This document shows, in pieces, positions 33,905 to 41,997 of a DNA stretch of 64,000 bases. Each line of letters opens with the position of its first letter. Positions within the stretch are counted from its first letter, which is position 1. The notes below the pieces were generated by a model. That model was not told where the DNA came from and did no database searches. It worked only from the letters and a program-made list of their open reading frames with translations. Origin of the DNA: Carboxylicivirga fragile (GTDB taxonomy: Bacteria > Bacteroidota > Bacteroidia > Bacteroidales > Marinilabiliaceae). The stretch lies in the NCBI GenBank assembly GCA_025499625.1, contig JAFMVD010000024.1, positions 1 through 64,000 on the forward strand, in the 5' to 3' direction. A program made the position numbers and the translations under genes.

Positions 33905-35182
33905 TTAGAATTTATACAACATACTAACTGTTATTCTGTGATTTTCTACATCAGTCGTGTTAATTGGTGTCCCTTGCGAATCGAAATCATCACCATAACC
34001 AGCAACTGTATATGCATATTGCAAACCAAGAGTAGTTTTCTTAGCAAGTACAAAGTCAACGCGCGGAGAAACAGAGTATAATGAACCGATTGTACTACTT
34101 CCAGGGTTTGTACTACTTCCACCAATTGAATACTGCCATAAGATACTTACATCTTCACGCGCACCATATGCTTTAGAATGACCAAAGAATACGCCTGTTT
34201 GTACCTTACCAATATTGTATTGCAGATCAGCCCAAAAACTTCCTGAGTAGGTGGCAGCATATTCTGATAAAATATTATTGATGCCCGTATTAGCTTTTCT
34301 TCCTACACCACCTAGCATTACCATGTTCGACATGTTTCCGCCGTAGGTATAGCCAGCTTTTACAGTTAAGTCACTTATGTTTATTTTGGTTATTGCACTT
34401 AGGTGATAACTTGTAACTTTTTCATCTGTAGCATAAGTATATTTAATATCAGGGTCATTGGCATCATCAAATTGCTCTGATAACATAGGCTTTAAGCTTT
34501 TTACACCTGCGGTTAAGGCCAAAAGAAATTGTTTGCTCTTATACTTTAGTTGTACATCTAACTCTGGCAATTGCGACATTTCATCACCAGTTGGCATACC
34601 CGCATTTTTAAAATCAGTTTGTGCGACTAATGCTGCATTGAGTTCTAAATTATCAGAAGCTTTAACGCCATACTTAAGCTGAGCATTTCTGGCAAAAGGG
34701 TTGAAAGGGATAGCCGGATCTAAACCTATCATTAACGGAAATGACTCTGGGATGAATAGAGGGTGCCAATATTGACCAACAATTAAGTATGATTTTTCCC
34801 AGCTTAATCTGATCATAGCATGACGTAATCTGAAATTGACATCATTTGAACCTGATTTACCTAGAAAATCACCTTCAACTAATGCGAATGACTTAGCTCC
34901 TAATACATCTGGTCCTGATACGTGTAAGCCAAATCGGGAATGCGCTGCATCAATATTGTATTGACCAGTTGCGTTAATGTCGTTACCTCTGTCGTCAAGT
35001 TGTACAGGTTTTGGGTACAGATAGATATGGCTATTGCGTGGAGCAACACTTTGGCGTGAATCATAAAAACCACTGACTCCAACAAATCCATGCAGTTCTA
35101 CCTTAAATGCTTTTTCTTTTTCCTGTCCAAAAACTGATAGTGTTATCAGTATGACAAGTAATGTGTTTAGACTTCGTTTCAT
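33905..35182 (-). CDS. Outer-membrane porin-like protein
   Basis: I start at the internal ATG giving MKRSLNTLLVILITLSVFGQ, a proper signal peptide; the upstream ATG at 35236 would add 18 residues that spoil it. The 425-residue product has alternating beta-strand patterns, HSRFGLHVSGPDVLG near the N-terminus, and a C-terminal RITVSMLYKF ending in Phe, as in outer-membrane barrels. It resembles the DcaP-like group. It may admit the solute taken up by the symporter upstream; that is inference. Confidence 0.78.
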   Translation of the reverse strand: MKRSLNTLLVILITLSVFGQEKEKAFKVELHGFVGVSGFYDSRQSVAPRNSHIYLYPKPVQLDDRGNDINATGQYNIDAAHSRFGLHVSGPDVLGAKSFALVEGDFLGKSGSNDVNFRLRHAMIRLSWEKSYLIVGQYWHPLFIPESFPLMIGLDPAIPFNPFARNAQLKYGVKASDNLELNAALVAQTDFKNAGMPTGDEMSQLPELDVQLKYKSKQFLLALTAGVKSLKPMLSEQFDDANDPDIKYTYATDEKVTSYHLSAITKINISDLTVKAGYTYGGNMSNMVMLGGVGRKANTGINNILSEYAATYSGSFWADLQYNIGKVQTGVFFGHSKAYGAREDVSILWQYSIGGSSTNPGSSTIGSLYSVSPRVDFVLAKKTTLGLQYAYTVAGYGDDFDSQGTPINTTDVENHRITVSMLYKF

Positions 35183-35251
35183 AATATTTGTTTCTGAGAT
35201 GGCGTTGTATCGATTAAATACTTGAGTGCAAAACAACTAAAAATTTGGGCA

Positions 35252-35284
35252 AAAAAAAAGACGTTCAGCGAATGAATGTCTTTA
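35252..35284 (-). terminator. Terminator of pssA
   Basis: AAAGACGTTC and GAATGTCTTT (one G-U pair) form a stem that on the minus strand is followed by nine T. It lies about 60 bp after the pssA stop. Confidence 0.75.
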
Positions 35285-35344
35285 ATTTTGTGATAGTTAT
35301 ACTATTATTGATGCAACGCATACTACTTTGCATTCAATGTATTC

Positions 35345-36073
35345 TTATTTAAATCCTAATAGCCACTTCCCCAAGGAAACAATAATGTAATATAAAATTA
35401 TAGCAGCGATGCCACCTACGCCAAGTAATACAATAAACACTATGGCAAGAAATAAGAGGATGAATCGCTCTTTGTTTTCTGAAAATTTGAAGTTCTTAAA
35501 TTTCAAGGAGAACATGGGAACTTCACTTACTAATAAAATGCTGAAGAAGAGAATGAGGCCGAAAATAACCAATGGGTTCATCCAGTCGAATGATTGTGGA
35601 GAATCGATAAACTTATAAGCAAAGGCAGCTGTAAAAATGCCTGTTGCAGTTGTTGTTAACCCAAGGAAGTTTTCGGTTTGTCTCGTATCGACATTAAACT
35701 TAGCCAGACGGAGTGCAGCAAACACAACTAGTATAAACGGACTTAATATCCATAGTTGTTCAGGCCATTCCAATGTGTTAAATGGAATACTTACATCGGC
35801 AAAGAGTTTGGCTTTTATTATGCTCGACCAAATGGCAGCAGGCGCTACTCCAAAACTAATTAAATCAGCTAATGAGTCAAGTTCCTTACCCATTTCACTG
35901 TAGGCCTTTAAAGCTCTTGCCGCAAAACCGTCACCAAAGTCGAAAATGGCACCGATAAATATTAACCAAACAGCCCACTCTAGTTGATGATTTAAGGCGA
36001 AGAAAGTAGCCAGAGCGCCACAGAGTACATTAAGGCTTGTTAAAAAATTCGGAATATGTTTCGTAATATTCAT
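35345..36073 (-). CDS. pssA: CDP-diacylglycerol-serine O-phosphatidyltransferase
   Basis: The 242-residue inner-membrane enzyme makes phosphatidylserine, the precursor of phosphatidylethanolamine. The CDP-alcohol phosphotransferase motif is visible near residue 45 as FDFGDGFAARALKAYSEMGKELDSLAD (D-G-x2-AR-x8-G-x3-D-x3-D). About seven membrane helices follow. No psd gene is adjacent. The gene is divergent from the his leader region. Confidence 0.93.
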   Translation of the reverse strand: MNITKHIPNFLTSLNVLCGALATFFALNHQLEWAVWLIFIGAIFDFGDGFAARALKAYSEMGKELDSLADLISFGVAPAAIWSSIIKAKLFADVSIPFNTLEWPEQLWILSPFILVVFAALRLAKFNVDTRQTENFLGLTTTATGIFTAAFAYKFIDSPQSFDWMNPLVIFGLILFFSILLVSEVPMFSLKFKNFKFSENKERFILLFLAIVFIVLLGVGGIAAIILYYIIVSLGKWLLGFK

Positions 36074-36178
36074 TGTTCATATTTGTTTGTTCGAAAATAT
36101 GACAATCCCTTAGACATTCAAAATATCGGAGCCGAAAGCTGTGTTAAATAATAAATTAACGTTAAAAGGCAATATTTA

Positions 36179-36209
36179 TTTGGAATTATAATTATACACT
36201 CTATATTTG
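36179..36209 (+). promoter_or_regulatory. his operon promoter
   Basis: TTTG at 36179-36182 is followed after 19 bases by TATATTTG at 36202-36209, a full match to the Bacteroidota consensus. Transcription would start near 36215, about 15 bases before the first His leader peptide. Confidence 0.75.
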
Positions 36210-36229
36210 TATCGAATTATAGAAAAGAA

Positions 36230-36283
36230 ATGAAAAACTGTATCCATCATATTCATCATTTATTCCTCCCACAGGTAGGCTGA
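36230..36283 (+). CDS. hisL: his leader peptide 1
   Basis: A 17-codon ORF encodes MKNCIHHIHHLFLPQVG, with four His codons at 36245-36250 and 36254-36259. It ends 36 bases before a strong terminator stem. This is the classical leader for attenuation by histidyl-tRNA supply. Confidence 0.8.
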   Translation: MKNCIHHIHHLFLPQVG

Positions 36284-36318
36284 GATTGATATGTGTATAC
36301 ATTAAACAATATTTCATC

Positions 36319-36352
36319 AAAAAGGCTTACCAGAAACGGTAAGCCTTTTTTT
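36319..36352 (+). terminator. his attenuator terminator 1
   Basis: AAAGGCTTACC at 36321-36331 pairs with GGTAAGCCTTT at 36338-36348 around AGAAAC, followed by T. It follows leader peptide 1 and precedes leader peptide 2. Confidence 0.88.
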
Positions 36353-36368
36353 ATTTTAAAATTTTGAC

Positions 36369-36422
36369 ATGTTAAACAATTTTCATCATCATACACATCA
36401 CCATTACCTATCGAGCAGATAA
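36369..36422 (+). CDS. his leader peptide 2
   Basis: A second 17-codon ORF encodes MLNNFHHHTHHHYLSSR with six His codons at 36384-36392 and 36396-36404. It begins 17 bases after terminator 1 and is followed by its own terminator. Its sequence differs from leader 1, but the codon length is identical. Confidence 0.8.
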   Translation: MLNNFHHHTHHHYLSSR

Positions 36423-36452
36423 GTCAGATTGTTGTGTCATAAAACGAAATAC

Positions 36453-36487
36453 AAAGGCTTATCTCATACGGGATAAGCTTTTTTTTT
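36453..36487 (+). terminator. his attenuator terminator 2
   Basis: GCTTATC at 36457-36463 pairs with GATAAGC at 36472-36478, extended by weaker pairs, followed by a run of nine T. It lies 42 bases before hisG. Confidence 0.82.
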
Positions 36488-36528
36488 ATCCATAAATATT
36501 TAGAATAGAACATTAAAACATAGAAATC

Positions 36529-37389
36529 ATGGAAACTAAAATTAGAATTGCATTACAGAAGAAAGGTCGCTTGAACGACGATTCAATGAAATTGTTAAAA
36601 GAAGCGGGCATTAAGTTTAATGTAGGTAGCGGAAAATTAGTGGCATCATCGCCAAATTTCCCAATTGAAGTATTGTTTTTACGCGATGATGATATTCCAC
36701 AAACGGTGGCTGATAAAGTGGCAGATATTGGAATTGTTGGTGAGAATGAAATGCTTGAAAAAGGCTTTGATTTAAATATTTCCAAACGTTTAGGCTTTAG
36801 TCGTTGTCGACTATCTTTAGCTATACCAAAGGCTGATGAATACAAAGGATTAGACTATTTCGAAGGTAAAAAAGTAGCCACTTCCTATCCTGTTATTCTT
36901 AAAAAGTATTTTGCCGAGCAAAAAATAAATGCTGACATACACGAGATTACTGGGTCGGTAGAAATTGCACCGGGCATTGGATTGGCCGATGGTATTTGCG
37001 ACATTGTAAGCTCTGGAAGTACTTTAGTTGCAAATCGCCTTAAAGAAGTTGATGTGGTGATGGAGTCCGAAGCTCTTTTGGTAGCAGCTCCTGAGCTAAG
37101 CGCCGAAAAGCAAGCCTTATTAGATGAGATTATTTTTAGAATTAACTCGGTAAAAGCAGCTAATTCAAACAAGTACATCCTTATGAATGTTCCTAATGAT
37201 AAGGTGAATGATATATTGGAAATACTTCCGGGAATGAAAAGCCCAACCGTACTTCCTTTGGCAGATGATAAATGGAGCTCGGTGCACTCGGTAATTCAAG
37301 AGAAGAAGTTTTGGGAGATTATTGGCCAACTGCGAAATAAGGGTGCTGAAGGAATTTTGGTTATTCCTATTGAGAAAATGATTTTGTAG
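36529..37389 (+). CDS. hisG: ATP phosphoribosyltransferase (long form)
   Basis: HisG commits PRPP and ATP to histidine synthesis. The 286-residue length and a C-terminal ACT-like regulatory domain (about 212-286) mark the long, His-inhibited form that needs no HisZ. Family blocks are RIALQKKGRLNDDSMKLLKEAG (start) and ADGICDIVSSGSTLVANRLKE (PRPP loop). It is the first structural gene behind two tandem attenuators and is followed by a heptad tract. Confidence 0.96.
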   Translation: METKIRIALQKKGRLNDDSMKLLKEAGIKFNVGSGKLVASSPNFPIEVLFLRDDDIPQTVADKVADIGIVGENEMLEKGFDLNISKRLGFSRCRLSLAIPKADEYKGLDYFEGKKVATSYPVILKKYFAEQKINADIHEITGSVEIAPGIGLADGICDIVSSGSTLVANRLKEVDVVMESEALLVAAPELSAEKQALLDEIIFRINSVKAANSNKYILMNVPNDKVNDILEILPGMKSPTVLPLADDKWSSVHSVIQEKKFWEIIGQLRNKGAEGILVIPIEKMIL

Positions 37390-37391
37390 AA

Positions 37392-37426
37392 AGTCCGGTG
37401 TTGTACGTTCGGAGTCCGAAGAATAA
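37392..37426 (+). repeat. Solo five-unit heptad tract between hisG and hisD
   Basis: The tract starts with AGTCCGG 2 bp after the hisG stop; unit 4 is AGTCCGA and unit 5 AGAATAA, the same closing unit as the right tract of cassette 1. Units 2 and 3 are degenerate. No gene is enclosed. Confidence 0.65.
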
Positions 37427-37469
37427 ACATTTATGAATTATCCCATAAGAGGGAATAGCTATAAAGAAG

Positions 37470-38756
37470 ATGCAAAAGATATTATACCCCAAAAAAGAGC
37501 AGTGGCAACAATTATTGGAACGACCTGATAATGGTTTGGAAGATTTGTTTGATACGGCAAAAGGTGTGTTGCAAGATGTGCAACGCAATAAAGATGCCGC
37601 ATTGAAGAAATATACCAGAATGTTTGATGGTGTTACGCTTGAAGAATTTGCTGTTACCAAAGAGGAAATTGACGAAGCATGTTTAAGTGTTGGTAGTGAT
37701 TTGAAAGAAGCTATCTTAACGGCAAAAAGTAATATCGAAAAATTCCACGAAGCGCAACGTGTTTCGTCTAAAGTGATTGAAACAATGCCAGGCGTACAAT
37801 GCTGGCAACGAAGTGTGGCTATTGATAAAGTAGGCTTGTATATTCCAGGGGGTACTGCGCCTTTGTTTTCAACTGTTCTAATGTTGGCGCTTCCTGCGAA
37901 AATTGCTGGTTGTAAAGAGATTGTTATCTGTACACCTGCTGGAGCTGATGGAAAAATTAATCCAGCCATCCTGTATAGTGCCAACCTTGTGGGAGTAAGT
38001 AGGATATTTAAGTTAGGTGGTATTCAGGCTATAGGCGCTATGGCCTATGGTACCGAAACGGTTCCATCTGTATCTAAAATATTCGGCCCGGGTAATCGAT
38101 TTGTGACGGCGGCAAAGCAGTTGGTAAGTATTAAAGAGGTGGCTATTGATATGCCTGCTGGTCCATCCGAGGTTATGGTTATGGCCGATGAGAGTGCCGA
38201 ACCTTCGTTTATTGCAGCCGATTTATTATCACAAGCTGAGCACGGTGCCGACAGTCAGGTGGTGTTATTAACTAATAGTGAAGCTTTGATAGATGAGGTT
38301 GAAAAAGAAGTGGCTGCCCAACTTGAGCTTCTGCCACGAAAGGATGTTGCTGAGAAAGCGCTTGGAAACAGTCGGCTAATTGTTTTGAAAACGGAAGCTG
38401 AAATGCTTGAGATGTGCAATGATTATGCACCTGAGCACTTGATCATCTCCATGCGCGATGATGAAGAGATTGGTAGTAAAGTAACAAATGCGGGCTCTGT
38501 ATTTTTGGGTAATTATTCTCCAGAAAGTGCTGGCGATTATGCTTCGGGAACTAATCATACTTTGCCAACGCAGGGTTATGCCAAAGCCTATAGTGGTGTG
38601 AGTACCGATAGTTTTATGAAAAAGATCACCTATCAAAAAATTACTCAAGCTGGCTTAACTAAATTGGGGCCATCCATCGAAATTATGGCGGAAGCCGAAC
38701 AGTTAATAGCGCACAAAAATGCGGTTACTGTAAGATTAAAAAAAATTAAGAATTAA
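37470..38756 (+). CDS. hisD: Histidinol dehydrogenase
   Basis: The 428-residue zinc enzyme oxidises histidinol to histidine in two NAD-dependent steps. Blocks seen are GLYIPGGTAPLFSTVLMLALPAKIAG (cited in part as YIPGGTAPL), GPGNRFVTAAKQ, DMPAGPSEVMV, ADLLSQAEHGADSQ (zinc ligands) and the Glu/His of YAPEHLII. Length is normal. A 205-codon antisense ORF over its start is a shadow. Confidence 0.96.
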   Translation: MQKILYPKKEQWQQLLERPDNGLEDLFDTAKGVLQDVQRNKDAALKKYTRMFDGVTLEEFAVTKEEIDEACLSVGSDLKEAILTAKSNIEKFHEAQRVSSKVIETMPGVQCWQRSVAIDKVGLYIPGGTAPLFSTVLMLALPAKIAGCKEIVICTPAGADGKINPAILYSANLVGVSRIFKLGGIQAIGAMAYGTETVPSVSKIFGPGNRFVTAAKQLVSIKEVAIDMPAGPSEVMVMADESAEPSFIAADLLSQAEHGADSQVVLLTNSEALIDEVEKEVAAQLELLPRKDVAEKALGNSRLIVLKTEAEMLEMCNDYAPEHLIISMRDDEEIGSKVTNAGSVFLGNYSPESAGDYASGTNHTLPTQGYAKAYSGVSTDSFMKKITYQKITQAGLTKLGPSIEIMAEAEQLIAHKNAVTVRLKKIKN

Positions 38757-38761
38757 TATAA

Positions 38762-38796
38762 AGTAAGGAGTATAAAGTACTGAGTGTTGATATTTT
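38762..38796 (+). repeat. Heptad tract between hisD and hisC, left of an empty inverted pair
   Basis: Four clear AGT units (first AGTAAGG, third AGTACTG) plus one decayed unit give 35 bp. Only five bases separate it from an inverted tract at 38802-38836. Confidence 0.6.
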
Positions 38797-38801
38797 GATA
38801 C

Positions 38802-38836
38802 ATTTACTACTGACTACTCACTACTGCCTACTCACT
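38802..38836 (-). repeat. Heptad tract between hisD and hisC, right of an empty inverted pair
   Basis: Read on the minus strand, five units start AGTGAGT and include AGTCAGT. It ends 6 bases before the hisC start. The upstream in-frame ATG (38795) would translate this tract and is unlikely to be used. Confidence 0.68.
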
Positions 38837-38842
38837 ATTACT

Positions 38843-39883
38843 ATGAAACCACTCGACCAATTATTACGAACCAATATTAAAAACCTGAAACCATATTCTT
38901 CGGCACGTGATGAATACGTGGGAGAAGCTTCGGTTTTTTTAGATGCCAATGAAAACCCATTTAATAAACCTTACAATCGATACCCCGATCCGTATCAACG
39001 AACAGTGAAGCAAAAGATAGCATCCATAAAAGATGTGTCAGCTGATCAGATCTTTTTAGGAAATGGCAGCGATGAGCCAATCGATTTGTTGTTTCGCGCA
39101 TTTTGTGAGCCCGGTATCGACAATGTGGTAAGCATTGATCCTACCTATGGTATGTATCAGGTAGCAGCAGATATTAATAATATTAAGGTGCGAAAAGTAT
39201 TATTGACACCCGATTTTGAATTGGATGTTGACGGCTTATTAGCGGCTAGCGATGAGCACTCAAAGCTTCTGTTTATTTGTTCGCCCAACAACCCAACTGG
39301 TAATTGTTTTATTGAGGCCGATATCATTTCACTCATTTCTCAATTCAAGGGTATCGTTGTTTTGGATGAGGCCTATATTGACTTTGCAGCAGATAAAAGT
39401 TTACTCAATCGTTTAGGCGAATTTCCTAATCTGGTAATACTGCAAACATTTTCAAAGGCATGGGGTATGGCGGCTATTCGATTGGGAATGGCTTTTACCT
39501 CGCCCGAGATTGTGTCTGTACTGAGTAAGATCAAATACCCGTATAATATAAATGTACTCACCCAGGAGAAAGCTTTGGAGCTTTTAGAGAATGAAAAAGA
39601 AAAGGCCTACTGGGTCGAGCGTTTATTGGCCGAGCGAGAGGTTTTAAGAGCGGCGCTAAATGAATTTTTCTTTGTTAAAAAAGTGTATCCGTCCGATGCG
39701 AACTACCTTTTGGTAAAAGTGGAAAATGCCAAAGGTTTATACCAGTTTTTGGTTGATAAGCACATTATTGTTCGCGACCGTTCATCTGTTGCTTTGTGCG
39801 AAGAGTGTTTACGAATAACGGTTGGTCAGCCGGCAGAGAATAGTTTGTTGTTAGAAGCACTATCTTTATATGCATCTAAATAA
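38843..39883 (+). CDS. hisC: Histidinol-phosphate aminotransferase
   Basis: The PLP enzyme converts imidazole acetol phosphate to histidinol phosphate. I use ATG 38843 (MKPLDQLLRTNIKNLKPYSS, 346 residues); the longer frame from 38795 adds 16 residues read from a heptad tract. The PLP Lys lies in QTFSKAWGMAAIRLG near residue 205, and FLDANENPFN, SPNNPTGN and LDEAYIDF are family blocks. Confidence 0.95.
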   Translation: MKPLDQLLRTNIKNLKPYSSARDEYVGEASVFLDANENPFNKPYNRYPDPYQRTVKQKIASIKDVSADQIFLGNGSDEPIDLLFRAFCEPGIDNVVSIDPTYGMYQVAADINNIKVRKVLLTPDFELDVDGLLAASDEHSKLLFICSPNNPTGNCFIEADIISLISQFKGIVVLDEAYIDFAADKSLLNRLGEFPNLVILQTFSKAWGMAAIRLGMAFTSPEIVSVLSKIKYPYNINVLTQEKALELLENEKEKAYWVERLLAEREVLRAALNEFFFVKKVYPSDANYLLVKVENAKGLYQFLVDKHIIVRDRSSVALCEECLRITVGQPAENSLLLEALSLYASK

Positions 39884-39889
39884 TAGATC

Positions 39890-40795
39890 ATGTTAAAAGA
39901 TAATGCCTTACTATTACTTTTTATGTTGAATATAAATTTCCTAATGGGACAAACTAAAATTCGCTTATGGGAGGGGAACCCTCCCGAGTATATTTTGAAT
40001 GAAGTTCAAGAGATTGATACCGTTTCTAACTGGAATGTACCTGTAGTATATGGTATTAATCAGTCTGAATTGACATTTTTCAAAAGTGATAAAAAAGGTT
40101 TGTTACCAGCAGTGATTATTTGTCCTGGCGGGGGCTATGGTGTTGAAGCGTACAAACATGAGGGTAATGATGTGGCTTTATGGTTTAATTCGTTGGGGAT
40201 TCATGCCTTTGTGCTAAAATATCGCTTGCCCGATGAGGCTATTTGTGAAGAACCAACTTATGCGGCTTTAACAGATGCTTTGAGGGCTTTGCAACTAGTA
40301 CGTAAAAATGCAAAGCAATATTCAATTGTTGAGGGCAAGATCGGCATCATGGGTTTTTCTGCAGGCGGTCATTTGGCGGCCTCGGCATCTACTTTGTATG
40401 ATCAAGCACGTTTTTCAGAATATTCTGCTCGTCCAGATTTCTCAATATTGATGTATCCGGTTATATCAATGCAGAAAGATTACACGCATATGGGATCACG
40501 CAATAACTTATTGGGATCAAAACCTGAAACCGCGCTCGTAGATTTGTTTTCGACAGAATTGCAAATTAATAGTAAAACGCCTCCTGCATTTTTATTACAT
40601 GCTGCTGATGATGAAGCCGTGAATGTGAAAAATACGATGCTTTATTCAGAAGCATTACTTAATGCAGAAGTAGATTGTACGAAACACATTTTTGAAGAAG
40701 GAGGACATGGTTTTGGCTATGACGAAAGTAAAGCAACGAACCGTTGGATCAGCTTACTGGAAGATTGGTTAAGGCAAAAAGAAATTATTAAATAA
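39890..40795 (+). CDS. Alpha/beta-hydrolase (acetyl-xylan esterase/BD-FAE-like)
   Basis: The 301-residue protein begins with a short signal-like segment ([16 protein letters not shown]) and has an alpha/beta-hydrolase core. [15 protein letters not shown] forms the oxyanion HGG-like loop, [13 protein letters not shown] holds the nucleophile Ser near residue 158, and Asp/His lie in HAADDEAVN and GGHGFGY near 240-275. Such enzymes usually deacetylate xylan or similar esters outside the cytoplasm. It has no role in histidine synthesis, yet it sits between hisC and hisB, 6 bp after one and overlapping the other by one base. Confidence 0.88.
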   Translation: MLKDNALLLLFMLNINFLMGQTKIRLWEGNPPEYILNEVQEIDTVSNWNVPVVYGINQSELTFFKSDKKGLLPAVIICPGGGYGVEAYKHEGNDVALWFNSLGIHAFVLKYRLPDEAICEEPTYAALTDALRALQLVRKNAKQYSIVEGKIGIMGFSAGGHLAASASTLYDQARFSEYSARPDFSILMYPVISMQKDYTHMGSRNNLLGSKPETALVDLFSTELQINSKTPPAFLLHAADDEAVNVKNTMLYSEALLNAEVDCTKHIFEEGGHGFGYDESKATNRWISLLEDWLRQKEIIK

Positions 40796-41916
40796 TGAAA
40801 AAAGTACTATTTATAGATAGGGACGGCACATTAATTATGGAGCCACCCGTAGATTACCAAGTTGATACCTTAGAAAAGTTGGAGTACTACCCTGGTGTGT
40901 TTCAGAATTTATCGAAAGTAGCATCTCAGCTCGATTATGAACTGGTAATGGTAACTAATCAGGATGGATTGGGTACCGACTCTTTCCCTGAAGATACCTT
41001 TTGGCCGGCTCAAAATAAAATGATGAATGCACTTGAGAAGGAAGGGATAAAGTTTGATGAGGTACTAATTGATTACTCCATGCCCGAAGACAATGCCCCT
41101 ACGCGTAAACCTCGAACAGGATTGTTAGGCAAGTACATGACAGATGAATATGATTTGGCGAATTCTTACGTGATTGGCGATAGAATCACCGATGTAGAAT
41201 TGGCAAAAAACCTGGGTTGTAAAGCTATTTTCCTAAAGGAAGAAGAGGAAGCACAATCGTTGTTGCATGAAACAGGTTTTGAAGCCGTGTTGTCAACTCT
41301 GGAATGGAGCGAGATTGTAGCCTACCTTTTTAAATTGGATAGATCGGCTTCTGTTGAGCGAAATACCGCTGAAACGCAGATTAAAGTGTCTGTTAATCTT
41401 GATGGTAGCGGGAAGTGTAATATCTCAACCGGATTAAATTTCTTTGACCACATGCTCGATCAGATTGGTCGTCATTCAGGTATGGATCTGGACGTAACTG
41501 TTAAAGGGGATTTAGCTGTTGATGAGCACCATACCATTGAAGATACGGCTATTGTGTTAGGTGAAGCATTAAAAGAGGCTTTGGGTGATAAGCGTGGCAT
41601 TGAGCGCTATGGATTCTGCTTGCCAATGGACGATTGTCTGGCTCAGGTGGCGCTCGATTTTGGTGGAAGGTCATGGTTGGTTTGGGAGGCTGATTTTAAA
41701 CGCGAAATGATTGGTGATATGCCAACAGAGATGTTCTATCATTTCTTTAAAAGCTTTTCTGATGCGGCAGCCTGTAATTTGAATATAAAGGCAGAAGGCA
41801 AGAATGAGCACCATAAAATAGAAGGTATATTCAAGGCTTTAGCCAGGGCTATCCGTGCAGCTATTCGAAAAGATCCGTATAGTGATCAACTGCCAAGTAC
41901 AAAAGAGATGTTATAA
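40795..41916 (+). CDS. hisB: Bifunctional histidinol-phosphatase / imidazoleglycerol-phosphate dehydratase
   Basis: The 373-residue fusion has an N-terminal HAD phosphatase (about 1-165; nucleophile Asp in [10 protein letters not shown] near residue 7) and a C-terminal dehydratase (about 180-373; [14 protein letters not shown] and [18 protein letters not shown] bind manganese). It does steps six and eight. Its ATG overlaps the stop of the esterase gene (TAATG), so translation is coupled. A G-U-containing hairpin follows. Confidence 0.96.
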   Translation: MKKVLFIDRDGTLIMEPPVDYQVDTLEKLEYYPGVFQNLSKVASQLDYELVMVTNQDGLGTDSFPEDTFWPAQNKMMNALEKEGIKFDEVLIDYSMPEDNAPTRKPRTGLLGKYMTDEYDLANSYVIGDRITDVELAKNLGCKAIFLKEEEEAQSLLHETGFEAVLSTLEWSEIVAYLFKLDRSASVERNTAETQIKVSVNLDGSGKCNISTGLNFFDHMLDQIGRHSGMDLDVTVKGDLAVDEHHTIEDTAIVLGEALKEALGDKRGIERYGFCLPMDDCLAQVALDFGGRSWLVWEADFKREMIGDMPTEMFYHFFKSFSDAAACNLNIKAEGKNEHHKIEGIFKALARAIRAAIRKDPYSDQLPSTKEML

Positions 41917-41939
41917 AATTCAATCAATCTGATTTACGG

Positions 41940-41971
41940 ATGCGATCTTTATTCAACAATAAAGGTCGCAT
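41940..41971. terminator. Hairpin between hisB and the convergent nuclease gene
   Basis: ATGCGATCTTTATT at 41940-41953 pairs with 41958-41971 (one G-U) around a 4-base loop. It probably ends hisB transcripts although no long T-run follows. It belongs to the GGATG..ATCTT hairpin group. Confidence 0.6.
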
Positions 41972-41997
41972 TCATAGTTATTCATTATGAAGTTTCT

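Noticed and set aside
33752-34081. 109-codon plus-strand ORF at the end of the porin-like gene
   Set aside because: It crosses two hairpins and a terminator and overlaps the porin frame.
35183-35236. Upstream ATG for the porin-like gene
   Set aside because: The extra 18 residues would precede and weaken a clear signal peptide starting at the internal ATG.
37367-37984. 205-codon antisense ORF over hisG end and hisD start
   Set aside because: It overlaps two certain genes on the other strand and reads as a shadow frame.
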